Below are positions 1 to 8,928 of a stretch of 64,000 nt of DNA, in pieces. Numbering within the stretch: position 1 is the first letter of the stretch; each line of letters starts with the position of its first letter. Below the pieces are notes generated by a model that was not told the DNA's origin, ran no database searches, and worked only from the letters and a program-made list of their open reading frames with translations. This DNA is from a virus. The stretch lies in the IMG/VR virus record IMGVR_UViG_3300037119_003505, positions 1 through 64,000 of that record; one strand, written 5' to 3'. The position numbers and the translations under genes are program-made.

Positions 1-66
1 ACATGTATTTTTCTAATGCTGACATCCGCCAGTAACCGATTGATTCCGGTTCAAACAACTTTCCAA

Positions 67-115
67 GCCCCGCCTGCGCTGCGGCATTCGCCAGCAGGAA
101 TCACGCAGGCGGGGC
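67..115. repeat. 12-bp perfect inverted repeat (hairpin)
   Basis: Bases 67-78 (GCCCCGCCTGCG) are exactly complementary to 104-115, with a 25-base loop that can itself pair (CTGCGGC with GCCAGCAG). The hairpin ends 12 bases before the HNH start codon. There is no clear U-tract on either side, so it is not a textbook terminator. It could insulate the HNH gene from flanking transcripts or end the off-window capsid transcript. The structure is seen; the role is inferred. Confidence 0.7.
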
Positions 116-127
116 ACAAAGTTAAAC

Positions 128-931
128 ATGTCCAGACCATCAAAACTCACTCCCGAACAACGCTTAGAAAACAGACGCAGGTCAGCTCGTGACTACGCAC
201 GAAGGACAAGACACGAAGGCCAGAAGCCGAGAGTGATTTCAATTCTCACTGAAGAACAGCGTCGAATAAACCGGGCGGCAGCCACGCGAAGATGGAGAGA
301 AAAGCATCCAGAACACAGCAGGGAGTTGAGTCGTAAAAACGCACGCCTCTATTATCAGCGACATCCAGAAAAAGCTAAAAAAGCGCGGAGGCAATACTCT
401 GAAAAACGGAAAGACAAAACAGCCATCTACAATGCCGAGTATCGCGCTGCGCACAAGGCGGAACTCGATGCTTACATGAAGGTGTGGCACGCGAAGAATA
501 AGGATGCCGTTGCAGCGCAGGGGAAACAACACTACGAGGCAAATCGCACTCGCCTGCTTGCCGAGAAGCGTGAATACTACATCAAAAATCGCGCCGTCAT
601 ACGCGCCAAGAAAAAAGCGAACCGCGAGCCGGCACGCCGCAGCGAAGACCTGCGCCGCGCCCGCAAGGCCGGCGCTTCAGTCGGCGACCTGCAACTCATC
701 GCCGCGTGGGAGAAACGCTGGCGCAAGAAACCATTCGTCATCTGCTACTGGTGCAGAAACGAGATTCGCCCGGCGTCACTGGCTCGACGCGACCACGTAA
801 TCCCGCTCGCGAAAGGCGGCGCGCACGAAGTTGGAAACTTGTGCCTGTCTTGTGATTCCTGCAACTGCCACAAGCACGCCCGCACTCTCGACAAGTGGAA
901 CGCCACCCTCGCGCAGCCAGTGCTGCTCTAG
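128..931 (+). CDS. HNH endonuclease with basic N-terminal repeats
   Basis: This 267-residue protein ends in a classic HNH nuclease domain. A CYWC zinc pair lies near residue 206, the catalytic Asp-His is in RRDHVIPLAKGG, an Asn follows near 237, and a second CDSC pair and a final His come after it. HNH enzymes of this kind cut DNA and in phages are often homing or packaging-linked. The first 170 residues are very basic, with recurring Tyr-x-x-x-(Asn/His)-x-(Glu/Lys) units that resemble those in the protein at 39450-40151. The gene runs opposite to the head genes beside it and begins one hairpin downstream of an unexplained 66-base stretch, which suggests a mobile insertion. Its stop abuts the stop of the scaffold-like gene. 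Confidence 0.88.
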   Translation: MSRPSKLTPEQRLENRRRSARDYARRTRHEGQKPRVISILTEEQRRINRAAATRRWREKHPEHSRELSRKNARLYYQRHPEKAKKARRQYSEKRKDKTAIYNAEYRAAHKAELDAYMKVWHAKNKDAVAAQGKQHYEANRTRLLAEKREYYIKNRAVIRAKKKANREPARRSEDLRRARKAGASVGDLQLIAAWEKRWRKKPFVICYWCRNEIRPASLARRDHVIPLAKGGAHEVGNLCLSCDSCNCHKHARTLDKWNATLAQPVLL

Positions 932-2182
932 CTACCGAGCGAACAGGTTGTCCCAAGCTGCCTTGCCCGCAGTGTCGCCGCCAGCCTGTTCCTGCTTCAC
1001 CACTCCGCTGCCAGCGGCTCCCGGAATTGCGCCAGTGAGTTCCTTGATCTGCTTCTCCGCGTCAGCGAGCTTTGCGGCCGATTCCGCGAGACGGGCCTCG
1101 TAGTGCGTCACCACAACCGGGAACGCGCCGGCTTGTGCGAACACTCGCGCTTGGTCGTAGGCGGTTTGCTTGGGCAGCCAGTTACCGTCAGCCTGCTGGA
1201 TGAAGCTCTGGACGGCCTTGATTTTTTCGCCGAGTTCGCCGTTCACGTCCTTCAGTGACGGGACCGCCGACAGCACGGCCTTCTCCCAAATCGTCGGCAG
1301 CACAGCGGCGCGTTCGCTGGCGGCTTTCGCTTTTTCCACATCTCCCGCCTCGCGCTGTTGCACCAGCCATGCGTCATAGCGCTGCTTGCCACCGGCCTCC
1401 AGTTGCGTCTGATGGCGGATGAGCTTCCCGTGACGCTTGAGCAGATCAGTGAGTTCGCCGACAGCGATGCCGCTCCAGCCTTCTGTGAGTTCATCGAATT
1501 TGGCGTCTTTCGCCAGACCCTTCATGTTCGCCAGTTCGATCAACGCATCCGCCGTCACTTCACGATCAGCGGCCAGCGCCTTGAACTCATCGGTCAGTTC
1601 TTTCATCGGTGTCGCCACTTCGTCCACGTAGAGCTTCGTCTTCTTGATGTTGGCGGCACCGAGTTCGGTTTCCTGTTCATCGATCCGCCTCTGCGCTTCC
1701 TCCAGCTTCTTTTGAATCGCTTGCGTGGCATCACTGTTAGGAGCCTTGTCCTTGAACTTGGCGAGTTCCGCCTTTGTGGTTTCGAGTTCCGTCTGGAGCG
1801 GTTCGGTCTGCTGCTTGATTTGGCGCTTTGCCTCGCGGGCAGCGAACGACATGTTCGCCAGATGCACCTTGGCGGCTTTGGAAAGCCCGTATTGCTTGGC
1901 CTCCGCGTCCACCTTCTTGTTGAGATCCTCGTCCGATGTCTCGTGAGTGATCTCCACGGCCTTCACTTCTTCGACCTTTGGTTTCTCAGCCTCCTGTTTC
2001 GGTTCCTCTTTCTTCGGTTCCTCAGCCTTTACGACCGGCGCTTCCTTGAGTGCGGCCATTGGGTCCCAAATTCCGGGTTCTACCGCGCCCGCCTTCGCGG
2101 CATTGGAATGGGCGTCCAGCGCGGCCTTGAGTGCGGCAGCGCTTTGGTCTTGGATTACGGGGTTGTCGAGTACTTCAGGCAT
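932..2182 (-). CDS. putative scaffold-like head protein
   Basis: This 416-residue, highly charged protein has a Lys/Glu/Pro-rich N-terminus (residues 45-75), a long predicted coiled coil (about 110-190) and a Gly/Ala-rich C-terminus. The composition fits an internal scaffold that guides capsid assembly. No enzymatic motif is visible. It is the third gene after the portal on the same strand, the usual place for a scaffold just before the major capsid gene, which would lie beyond base 1. The call rests on composition and order, not on a family signature; a minor head protein is the main alternative. Confidence 0.55.
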   Translation of the reverse strand: MPEVLDNPVIQDQSAAALKAALDAHSNAAKAGAVEPGIWDPMAALKEAPVVKAEEPKKEEPKQEAEKPKVEEVKAVEITHETSDEDLNKKVDAEAKQYGLSKAAKVHLANMSFAAREAKRQIKQQTEPLQTELETTKAELAKFKDKAPNSDATQAIQKKLEEAQRRIDEQETELGAANIKKTKLYVDEVATPMKELTDEFKALAADREVTADALIELANMKGLAKDAKFDELTEGWSGIAVGELTDLLKRHGKLIRHQTQLEAGGKQRYDAWLVQQREAGDVEKAKAASERAAVLPTIWEKAVLSAVPSLKDVNGELGEKIKAVQSFIQQADGNWLPKQTAYDQARVFAQAGAFPVVVTHYEARLAESAAKLADAEKQIKELTGAIPGAAGSGVVKQEQAGGDTAGKAAWDNLFAR

Positions 2183-2184
2183 GG

Positions 2185-2544
2185 TCAGGTTTGTGGTTTG
2201 GTTTGTTCTGTCAGGAAGTCGATCTGTTCTTCAGGAGTCATCTCGGCAATTTCTTCCGGGTAGCGCGTCTCGCCGCCAATCGTCACGCCGTCAGTGCGCG
2301 CCACCGACTTCTCAGGCGGTTCGCCTAGGGCTTCAAATGCGTCCAGTGCGTCCAGCCAGCCCGTAAGCTCGAACAGCTTCAGCCCGGCTCCCTCGGCGGT
2401 GATGGGGCTCCATGTGCGCGGCCTTGCCATCTGCCGCAAGGTCGCTAGCGCGTCCTGCACGACCGGCTCTTGCAGCGCGATCCGCAGGGCTGCCTGCTTG
2501 TCGGGCATGGACTGCCACTCGTCTTGGGTCAGGGGCTTGCTCAT
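2185..2544 (-). CDS. hypothetical head-module protein
   Basis: This 119-residue acidic protein sits between the portal and the scaffold-like gene. Its start codon overlaps the portal stop and its stop is 2 bases before the next start, so it is co-translated with the head genes. No domain is recognised. A small head-assembly or portal-accessory role is inferred only from position. Confidence 0.7.
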   Translation of the reverse strand: MSKPLTQDEWQSMPDKQAALRIALQEPVVQDALATLRQMARPRTWSPITAEGAGLKLFELTGWLDALDAFEALGEPPEKSVARTDGVTIGGETRYPEEIAEMTPEEQIDFLTEQTKPQT

Positions 2545-4928
2545 CAGTAATTCGGCGTCTTGGCGGTTCGGTTTGTCACCACGTCACTTGAGGATGCAGA
2601 CGCCAGCCCTGCCGCCAGGTCGGCGTTCGCTTTTCCAAGTTTGATGGCGTTCTCAGTGTCGGCCTTCTCCTTGGCGATCTTCATGCGCTGCTGCGATTCT
2701 GCCACCGTGAGCATTTGTGTGGTTTGGAACTTCTGCACCGTCATCTCCAGTTCAGCCTTCTGCTTCGCCAGCTTCGCCATCAGTTCCGGATCTGGAACTT
2801 CCTGCTGCTGTGCTGCTGCTGCCTGTTCGTCCAGTGCCTTGTGAAGCTGCCGCACGAACGTCATCCACGAAGCCGTCATTTCCTGCAATGCCTTACGATA
2901 CGCGGCGGATTCCTGTTCCCGCGTCGGGTCTTTACTCAGCGCATCAACGTGCTGCTCGGCGTGCGGGATCAGCAGCCCAAGGAACGCGATCTGCGGCTGA
3001 AGCTCCGTGATGTCACCTTGCTCGCCGTTGTCGCGCCATGCCTCAAGGGTCTGGACAGCGGTTGAGATGTTTGGCGGCAACGAACCTTCGCCTCCGATGT
3101 GAACCTGCGCGTGGACGGCGTGGTTCTCGCCTTCGAGTGCCGGAACCGGACCGCCTCCGAACATGATTCCATTTTCGACAAGCGCAACCTTCTGGTCAAT
3201 GACGGGACGCGGATTGTCGGTCAGCGGCATGTATTCGTTGGCGCGTCGCTGGCCAAGCAGCAGCACCAGCTTGTCGTGCCAGAACTTCCGTTTGCCGGGT
3301 TCGTCGAACACCCCGACCATCTGCGTCACGGTGTCCATGATGACCTGTTGCAGACCTTGCGAACCGGCCCCGATGGCCCGAACTGCCGTGACGCGCTCCA
3401 CCGCGAGGATCATTTCCTTGGTGATGCCACGCCGCTCGCATCGGGTCACGAATTCCGTCACTTCCTTGAACTGCTTACGACCGCTCTTGATGATCTCCTG
3501 CACACGCCGCCAGCTTTCCCGCAGCAACCGCGTCCACGAGCGGTTGAACATGTTGATCGTCGCGGTGTTCAGCACCGAGCCGGCGTTCTGGCGGCTCTGC
3601 TGTTGATACTTCGTCATCACCGGATCTGTCGGACTGGACTCCATCCCTGAATTCACCGGACTCTGGCTTTCCAGATACATCTGTAGCTCATGCAGCACCG
3701 GGATGCTGAGCCGGGTGTGGTCCGTCACGTTCTGCTCCACATAATCCACTCCCGGCGGGATCACGCACATGCCGTTGCTGATGATGATTTGTCCGGTCGG
3801 CCCAACGGTGTTGGTTTTCTTGAACATCGTCGCCATTGAGAGGCGGTACTTGTTCACCAGATCGTTCAGAATCTTGGTCAGCGTTTGGACGTAAGCGAAC
3901 TGGTCGTAGCCCTGCCCACGGATGCTGTGGTAATGCCCGTCCCCGATGTTCAGGCAGAATATCGTGAAGGGGTTGCTGTCGGGAGGGAAGCGGGAGACTT
4001 TCTTGTAGAGGAATTCCGCATCCTTGTCGCCTTCCTTGGTACCGCCTGGGTTCCGTTCCGCGATGTAGTGGCTGAAACTTCCGTCGAACTCCCGCACCCA
4101 TCCGTGCATCAGCAGCACGCGGGTGTCGTTCACAAAGCTGCCGTAGAGGTCGTTCCCCTTCATCATCTCGTTCACCTTGTTCCACTCCAGACTCCATTGG
4201 CTTCCCATCTTCCTGCCGACGTACGTGGTGGCCCGTACCAGCGCCTTCCGAACCGCAGCGACGTTCCATCCCACCGCCGTCGCGGCCTTCTCGTTCTCGA
4301 TCATCCGATACAGAGTCGAAGGAATCATGTCCTCCTTTTGGATCAGGTATTCCACGAACTCCTCAGAGTTTCGGGTGTTGCGCGGGATGAGGAAGTTGTC
4401 CAGTCCGGCGAAGTCGAACTTCCAATCGAAGTCCTTCGGGAAATGGCCGAGCGACACGCCGTTCTGCACGAACTGCTGCGCCCCAAGCTGGAACCTCGAA
4501 TCGAAATCGTTCCAGTCCCGCATCATGGTGGTGAACTCCGCCGCGATCACATCCTCGGCGTTCTGCCGCGTCGAAGCGTCGTACTGGTCAATCGGAATCT
4601 CCGGCGCGATCAACGCCTTGAGGCTGTCCAGCATGTCGAAGAACGGCACGAGTGTCTGCGTAATTCGAGCGCGCGCGAGATTGAAGTTCAGGTTGCTGCC
4701 ATCCATCGCGCCGGCCTTGGCTTTCTCGGACTGCTTGTATGGCAGCCCTCCGTTGACCGCGTATTGGATGGCGCTGCGCTGAATCTGCGCCAACTGATCG
4801 TTGTAAAGCTCCTTCCAAAATAGCGCCTGAAAGGATTGCGCGTCCCTGAGTCGTGAACCTGTCGGCTTGCCGGTCTCCGGAAATGCCGCCAGCCTGCCGT
4901 CATTTTGTGTCAGGTTGTCAGTGGGCAT
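2544..4928 (-). CDS. portal protein
   Basis: This 794-residue protein has the size and composition of podovirus-type portal (head-tail connector) proteins. Features include an aromatic N-terminal region, a long central part with many Asp/Asn/Arg turns, and a C-terminal region rich in Gln, Lys and Glu (about 700-775) that is predicted to be helical, like a portal barrel or crown. Portals form the ring through which DNA enters the capsid and dock the terminase. The gene follows terminase on the same strand and precedes the scaffold-like gene, the standard order. Its start overlaps the preceding glycosyltransferase stop by 11 bases. The call is by length, context and overall resemblance; no single diagnostic motif exists for this family. 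Confidence 0.75.
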   Translation of the reverse strand: MPTDNLTQNDGRLAAFPETGKPTGSRLRDAQSFQALFWKELYNDQLAQIQRSAIQYAVNGGLPYKQSEKAKAGAMDGSNLNFNLARARITQTLVPFFDMLDSLKALIAPEIPIDQYDASTRQNAEDVIAAEFTTMMRDWNDFDSRFQLGAQQFVQNGVSLGHFPKDFDWKFDFAGLDNFLIPRNTRNSEEFVEYLIQKEDMIPSTLYRMIENEKAATAVGWNVAAVRKALVRATTYVGRKMGSQWSLEWNKVNEMMKGNDLYGSFVNDTRVLLMHGWVREFDGSFSHYIAERNPGGTKEGDKDAEFLYKKVSRFPPDSNPFTIFCLNIGDGHYHSIRGQGYDQFAYVQTLTKILNDLVNKYRLSMATMFKKTNTVGPTGQIIISNGMCVIPPGVDYVEQNVTDHTRLSIPVLHELQMYLESQSPVNSGMESSPTDPVMTKYQQQSRQNAGSVLNTATINMFNRSWTRLLRESWRRVQEIIKSGRKQFKEVTEFVTRCERRGITKEMILAVERVTAVRAIGAGSQGLQQVIMDTVTQMVGVFDEPGKRKFWHDKLVLLLGQRRANEYMPLTDNPRPVIDQKVALVENGIMFGGGPVPALEGENHAVHAQVHIGGEGSLPPNISTAVQTLEAWRDNGEQGDITELQPQIAFLGLLIPHAEQHVDALSKDPTREQESAAYRKALQEMTASWMTFVRQLHKALDEQAAAAQQQEVPDPELMAKLAKQKAELEMTVQKFQTTQMLTVAESQQRMKIAKEKADTENAIKLGKANADLAAGLASASSSDVVTNRTAKTPNY

Positions 4929-5781
4929 TCGGGATCAATCTGGAAGGACGTTTTCGCAGCGCGGAACGACCACGCTTCCGTTTGTTTATCTGATGCAACG
5001 CCTCTTGTCTATCAGTTTCTCTACTGTCTCGCAACAGCTTCAGCAGGCTGCCGTCCTTGCAGCCGTGCAGCACGACGGCATCAGGCCGCACCGGACGGGT
5101 TACGGACCGGCCCGCCAGCGCCACCCGAAACGTGACGGGCTCGCAAACGATTCGTCCCCACGAGCGGTGATAATTGCCGGTGCTCCAGTTGTCCTGACAC
5201 AGCGGCGTGTTGCGGGCGTGTGGGCGGATCTGCGGCGCGATGGCGTGATCGAACGCGACGGTGGCGTTGAGGTGCGCGGTTGTGTAGTGGCTGAGGTTCG
5301 GCGGATACACCGCGCAGCCGCACAGATGCTCGCCCGTCTTCACGAGTTCGCCCGAGATGCTGTTGACCGAATACGTCGTGTCCACCACCCCCATGAACGG
5401 AAGCGAGAGGTCGCGATTATATTCGTCCGCCAGCGCATCGGCCCAGCCTTCGCGCATCGGCGTCACGTCTGGCTCCATGAAGTACCACGCCTTGTGAAAC
5501 TCGGGTGTCCGCCAGATCAGTTCAGCGGCCTGTCGGAAGATCTCGTTCGGCGCATCGGGCCACTGTTGCGTCGGTATCCGCACCGTGAAGGCTATGGGCG
5601 GCGCAGCCCAGCCGCACTGTCGCGCGTTCACCGCGACGGCTTCGCGCTCGTCTGGAGACAGTTCCTCGCTGTAGGCCAGCAACAAGTTGTGGCGATCATA
5701 CGGGCCGAGTTCGCGCATCCACTGCATCAGCGGGATCGCGAGTGCGAGGTCTTGTTTGGAGAACGGGAAGACGATCAGCAT
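4918..5781 (-). CDS. glycosyltransferase-like protein between terminase and portal
   Basis: I start this gene at the ATG at 5781, two bases after the terminase stop, giving 287 residues; a longer reading frame reaches 5829 but overlaps terminase. The sequence reads like a GT-A-fold glycosyltransferase: a hydrophobic first strand (LIVFPFSK), a central AWYFMEPDVTPM segment that could supply the metal/nucleotide-sugar acidic motif, and a late HGCKDG segment typical of the acceptor end. The C-terminal 35 residues are very basic. A sugar-transferring enzyme between terminase and portal is unusual and points to modification of a virion component or DNA. The exact family is not certain. Confidence 0.55.
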   Translation of the reverse strand: MLIVFPFSKQDLALAIPLMQWMRELGPYDRHNLLLAYSEELSPDEREAVAVNARQCGWAAPPIAFTVRIPTQQWPDAPNEIFRQAAELIWRTPEFHKAWYFMEPDVTPMREGWADALADEYNRDLSLPFMGVVDTTYSVNSISGELVKTGEHLCGCAVYPPNLSHYTTAHLNATVAFDHAIAPQIRPHARNTPLCQDNWSTGNYHRSWGRIVCEPVTFRVALAGRSVTRPVRPDAVVLHGCKDGSLLKLLRDSRETDRQEALHQINKRKRGRSALRKRPSRLIPNAH

Positions 5782-5783
5782 GA

Positions 5784-7610
5784 TTACGGAAAGAATCCCA
5801 AGTCCACTTCCTCCTGCGGTTCCGGCCACGCGCCGACGAGTTCGCCATCCTGTTGCTGTTGCGCGAAGTCCTGAAGGTGCATCGGCATCGCCGTGGTGTT
5901 GGCGGATGCGGCCTCACGGCTCATGCGCTCCCACTCGGCTTCGGCGTTCTTGTTCGCGATGACAGCAATCTCGGAACGGAAGTCGTATTTCGTGCGGCAC
6001 AGGTCGCACAAAAGCGCCAGACAATCTCCCGAGTCGGGACTGCGCTTGATCCGTTTCTTCATCACGCGCTTGGATTCCACCGACCGTTTCGTGCTGGTCT
6101 GTCCGAGTTTTCCGGTGGTTTCCTTGCGCGCCAAAAGGTCTTCGATGATGTCGGTTGTCAGTCCCTTGATCTGGCCGCTGCGGATGAAGTCCTTCATCAC
6201 CATCCACAGTTCCGTCACCCTGCGGTCGTAGAGTTCGCTGCACGGTTTTTGATCAACTCCGTGTGGTAAGTCGGAAGGTTTGCCGTTGAAATCCACCGCA
6301 TGAAGGACGGCGTTGTTGAACATGTAAGTTATGACGCCGCCAATCTCGCCCGCAGCCCCGGTTGAGTCGTAACCAACATTCTCGGGCGACACACCATGCT
6401 CACGACAGAACGCCACGAACTGTTTGGAAATTTGAATGATAATCGGATCGGGATCGCTTTTGCTGTCAAAAAACTCGGTCGTGCTCGTAACGAGCAACAC
6501 TCTTTGCCCACTCTTAGTGTGCCCAAGTAGTGCCAAGGCGGCCTTGTAGGCGTCTCCACCTGATCCGCGTGCCGGATCTAACACCGCCAGACAGGTTGTG
6601 CCTCCAGCCCAATCCACATGCGTCTCTGTCACTCCACCGTCAACGAGGTCCGCTTCCGAATAGACACATTCCGGATCGCTTCCTTCAGGTGGCCAGAACC
6701 CCCGGCATTGACTCCAGTGTTCCAAGGAATCAGGCCCGTTCGCTTCTTCGCTGGAACGTATGGTTTCGCAAGTCGGCAAGAATGGATAGATGACTCTGCC
6801 GGTCAAAACATTCGGCGATTGATACGAGTCGAATCGGATGGCGTAGCCAAGCTTCGTTTCCCACTCGTAATCGTTTTCCGAGATCGAATTCCACCCGCCC
6901 TTTGGTTCCGAGATGAGTCCGTGTGGATCGTATTTAGAGGCAGGGTTGCCGATGCCGATGAACTGGAACCACGGATTCTTTGCGAGGTTGCCTTTGGCGA
7001 ATTTGAGCAGCGCGTGTGAGAGCTTCGGAAACTCGTCACCAACCATGATTACACGCTTGTTGTGACAGCCATCCAGCTTGTCGGCGCTCGCCTTGTCCTG
7101 CGAATCTTCGCCGGCCACCAGAGAGATTCCAGCCTTGTCTGAAATCTTCCGTCCGTCTGCGGAAATCGTGCGGATGATCCCCATGCTGTCCACCAACTTT
7201 CCGGGCATGTGGTCCGCTGCGGAGTAGTAGTCCACAATCGATCCCCAAATCCGTTTCTTGGCTGAGCTTACGGTCGTGGAGGTGACGATCACCATTGTGT
7301 TGATCGGATCGCACAGCCAGTTGATGAGCGTCCAGATCGCGAAGAAATCCGATTTGCCGATGTTTCCAGGGCCGCTCACGCTCAAGTACTGCCACTTACA
7401 TGAATGCTCCAGCATTTTGTCTGCCCACGGATGCCAGATGAACTCCTTCCGTTTGTTGTGTGACCCCCAAATCAGCAGTGCTGCCCGCTTGAAATGTCCG
7501 GCCTGCCCGAGTCCGCCAGCATCGACTTTATGACTCGCGCGGAAGCAGCGCAACTCGATGCTCAGGTCGTCAATTCCTTCCGGCCACTCAAGGTTGTATT
7601 TCACTGGCAC
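5784..7610 (-). CDS. terL: terminase large subunit
   Basis: This is the ATPase-nuclease motor that packages DNA into the prohead. An adenine-binding and Walker A region (SGPGNIGKSDF) lies near residue 82, a Walker B (VIMVGDEF) near 195, and an RNase H-like nuclease start (AVLDPARGSGGDAYKA) near 345, the expected order. I favour the GTG at 7610 because AAAAGG lies six bases upstream. An ATG at 7676 is possible but leaves only two bases before the divergent gene at 7679. About 608 residues is normal for TerL. The basic segment near 520-530 and the C-terminal Gln-rich tail are ordinary. It leads the minus-strand head operon. Confidence 0.9.
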   Translation of the reverse strand: MPVKYNLEWPEGIDDLSIELRCFRASHKVDAGGLGQAGHFKRAALLIWGSHNKRKEFIWHPWADKMLEHSCKWQYLSVSGPGNIGKSDFFAIWTLINWLCDPINTMVIVTSTTVSSAKKRIWGSIVDYYSAADHMPGKLVDSMGIIRTISADGRKISDKAGISLVAGEDSQDKASADKLDGCHNKRVIMVGDEFPKLSHALLKFAKGNLAKNPWFQFIGIGNPASKYDPHGLISEPKGGWNSISENDYEWETKLGYAIRFDSYQSPNVLTGRVIYPFLPTCETIRSSEEANGPDSLEHWSQCRGFWPPEGSDPECVYSEADLVDGGVTETHVDWAGGTTCLAVLDPARGSGGDAYKAALALLGHTKSGQRVLLVTSTTEFFDSKSDPDPIIIQISKQFVAFCREHGVSPENVGYDSTGAAGEIGGVITYMFNNAVLHAVDFNGKPSDLPHGVDQKPCSELYDRRVTELWMVMKDFIRSGQIKGLTTDIIEDLLARKETTGKLGQTSTKRSVESKRVMKKRIKRSPDSGDCLALLCDLCRTKYDFRSEIAVIANKNAEAEWERMSREAASANTTAMPMHLQDFAQQQQDGELVGAWPEPQEEVDLGFFP

Positions 7611-7678
7611 GACCGCCCTTTTGCGGATTAGCGCAACTTTTGCAAGACAAACTCCGCGTAAGCTGTAGGAATACATGG

Positions 7679-8470
7679 ATGCCGAAGAAAAACGAGGACG
7701 ATCTACCGAAGCTGGCTGTGTACGAGAAAGTTGACCCCTGTAACCCTAGAAATTTCTCGGATGAAAAGATCATCGAGATGACGAAGGACTGGCCGCTGCC
7801 GCTCGTGATGGGTTGCGAACAAGCCGAGATACAAGAGTGTCGCGACCGTTTTGAGCGACACTGGATCACTGGTTCGGACCACGGGTTGAGCATGTTCATG
7901 AATCTGCGGGCGCGGTGGAAGCAGTGCCGGGATCTTTTTGAAAGCGGCACATCACTGGCGAGTCTCAACAGGATGTTCCGGTTCAGCAAGGAAAGCATCG
8001 TGCGGCGTTCGTTGCGGCATCATTGGAAAGTTCCAATTACCAGCCCGACGGCGATCAGGACTGAGTATGGAAAGTCGTGCGATCAGCCGATCAGCCTCAT
8101 CACATCGCAGGAGGAGCAGGAGCTTCCAGCCTCCACGCAAGAACTGATGCGGGAGCGTCGGCTCCTGAACCTCGCGGGCGCGCAGTGGGACGCGGTGCCG
8201 TTCCGTGACCAGAAGGAAGCGTTGCGGATGCGGATTCACAAGCTGGCGCGACGGGCGCTCAGTTGGTACGAGGAACAGACCGATGAACAGATCGCGCAGG
8301 CCGATACCGTCAAGACCCTCAAGGAACTCGCCGCCATTGCGGAGAAGGTCGCGCCCGTCGAGGTGGAGCAGCAGCCGATCCGCGCTGGCGCAATGCTGCA
8401 CGCCTTGGTGATGCAGGGCGGCGACGTGCTGCCGCCACGGGCGACGGTGCGGGAGATTAAAGCGGGGTAG
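7679..8470 (+). CDS. putative terminase small subunit
   Basis: This 263-residue protein is divergent from terL, 68 bases from its preferred start. I use the ATG at 7679 because GTAGGA lies just upstream; the frame extends to 7640 without a good ribosome site. A helix-turn-helix-like stretch (SLASLNRMFRFSKESIVRR) lies near residue 100, as in small terminase subunits that recognise the packaging site, followed by a helical Glu/Gln-rich region that could oligomerise. Position beside terL supports the call. The opposite strand is less usual for terS, and a transcription regulator is the main alternative. Confidence 0.5.
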   Translation: MPKKNEDDLPKLAVYEKVDPCNPRNFSDEKIIEMTKDWPLPLVMGCEQAEIQECRDRFERHWITGSDHGLSMFMNLRARWKQCRDLFESGTSLASLNRMFRFSKESIVRRSLRHHWKVPITSPTAIRTEYGKSCDQPISLITSQEEQELPASTQELMRERRLLNLAGAQWDAVPFRDQKEALRMRIHKLARRALSWYEEQTDEQIAQADTVKTLKELAAIAEKVAPVEVEQQPIRAGAMLHALVMQGGDVLPPRATVREIKAG

Positions 8471-8525
8471 AAAGATTTCCCTTGCAATCTTTCGGACAAA
8501 GTAGTTTGATTCGCGTCAATGAGCC

Positions 8526-8639
8526 ATGACGATCAAACAGATGCAGCAAAAGGGAGGTCGCTCCAAGTCGCCTAAGAAGCTGCGCGCAGTGAAGCGCAAC
8601 CTCAAGAAAGCTTGGGCCGCGCGACGCAATCGCCGATGA
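8526..8639 (+). CDS. short highly basic protein
   Basis: This 37-codon frame encodes a protein that is almost half Lys and Arg, beginning MTIKQMQQKGGRSK and ending in RRNRR. It lies in the gap between the terminase-small-like gene and the glycan cassette on the same strand. Composition suggests nucleic-acid binding. No family is recognised, and a ribosome site is not obvious. Confidence 0.45.
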   Translation: MTIKQMQQKGGRSKSPKKLRAVKRNLKKAWAARRNRR

Positions 8640-8670
8640 CGTTCAGTGAGGCGGCAAGCATTTTCGAGTG

Positions 8671-8928
8671 ATGCAACTGATTACCAAACGACCGGGACTG
8701 AATCTGAATTGCGTGCGCTGCAACTCAGCGGTGATTCTTGAAAAAGACGATGTTCAAGATAAGCTCGTTTATTTCGAATTCAGCACACATCCGGGACTGC
8801 AATCCACGCAGTTCTGGTTTTGGAGTTGCCCCGTGTGTCGTCACGACAACGCGGTGACACGACACACTCTCCCGATGGAGTGGCCTGCGTATCAACCGAT
8901 TCCGCAATACGCCGCAATGCCAGCATGA
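8671..8928 (+). CDS. small zinc-ribbon protein
   Basis: This 85-residue protein has two CxxC pairs, CVRC near residue 15 and CPVC near 53, which together could bind one zinc ion. A GTG three bases upstream (8668) is an alternative start. Its stop overlaps the next start as ATGA, so it is the first member of the translationally coupled cassette. The function is unknown. Confidence 0.65.
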   Translation: MQLITKRPGLNLNCVRCNSAVILEKDDVQDKLVYFEFSTHPGLQSTQFWFWSCPVCRHDNAVTRHTLPMEWPAYQPIPQYAAMPA

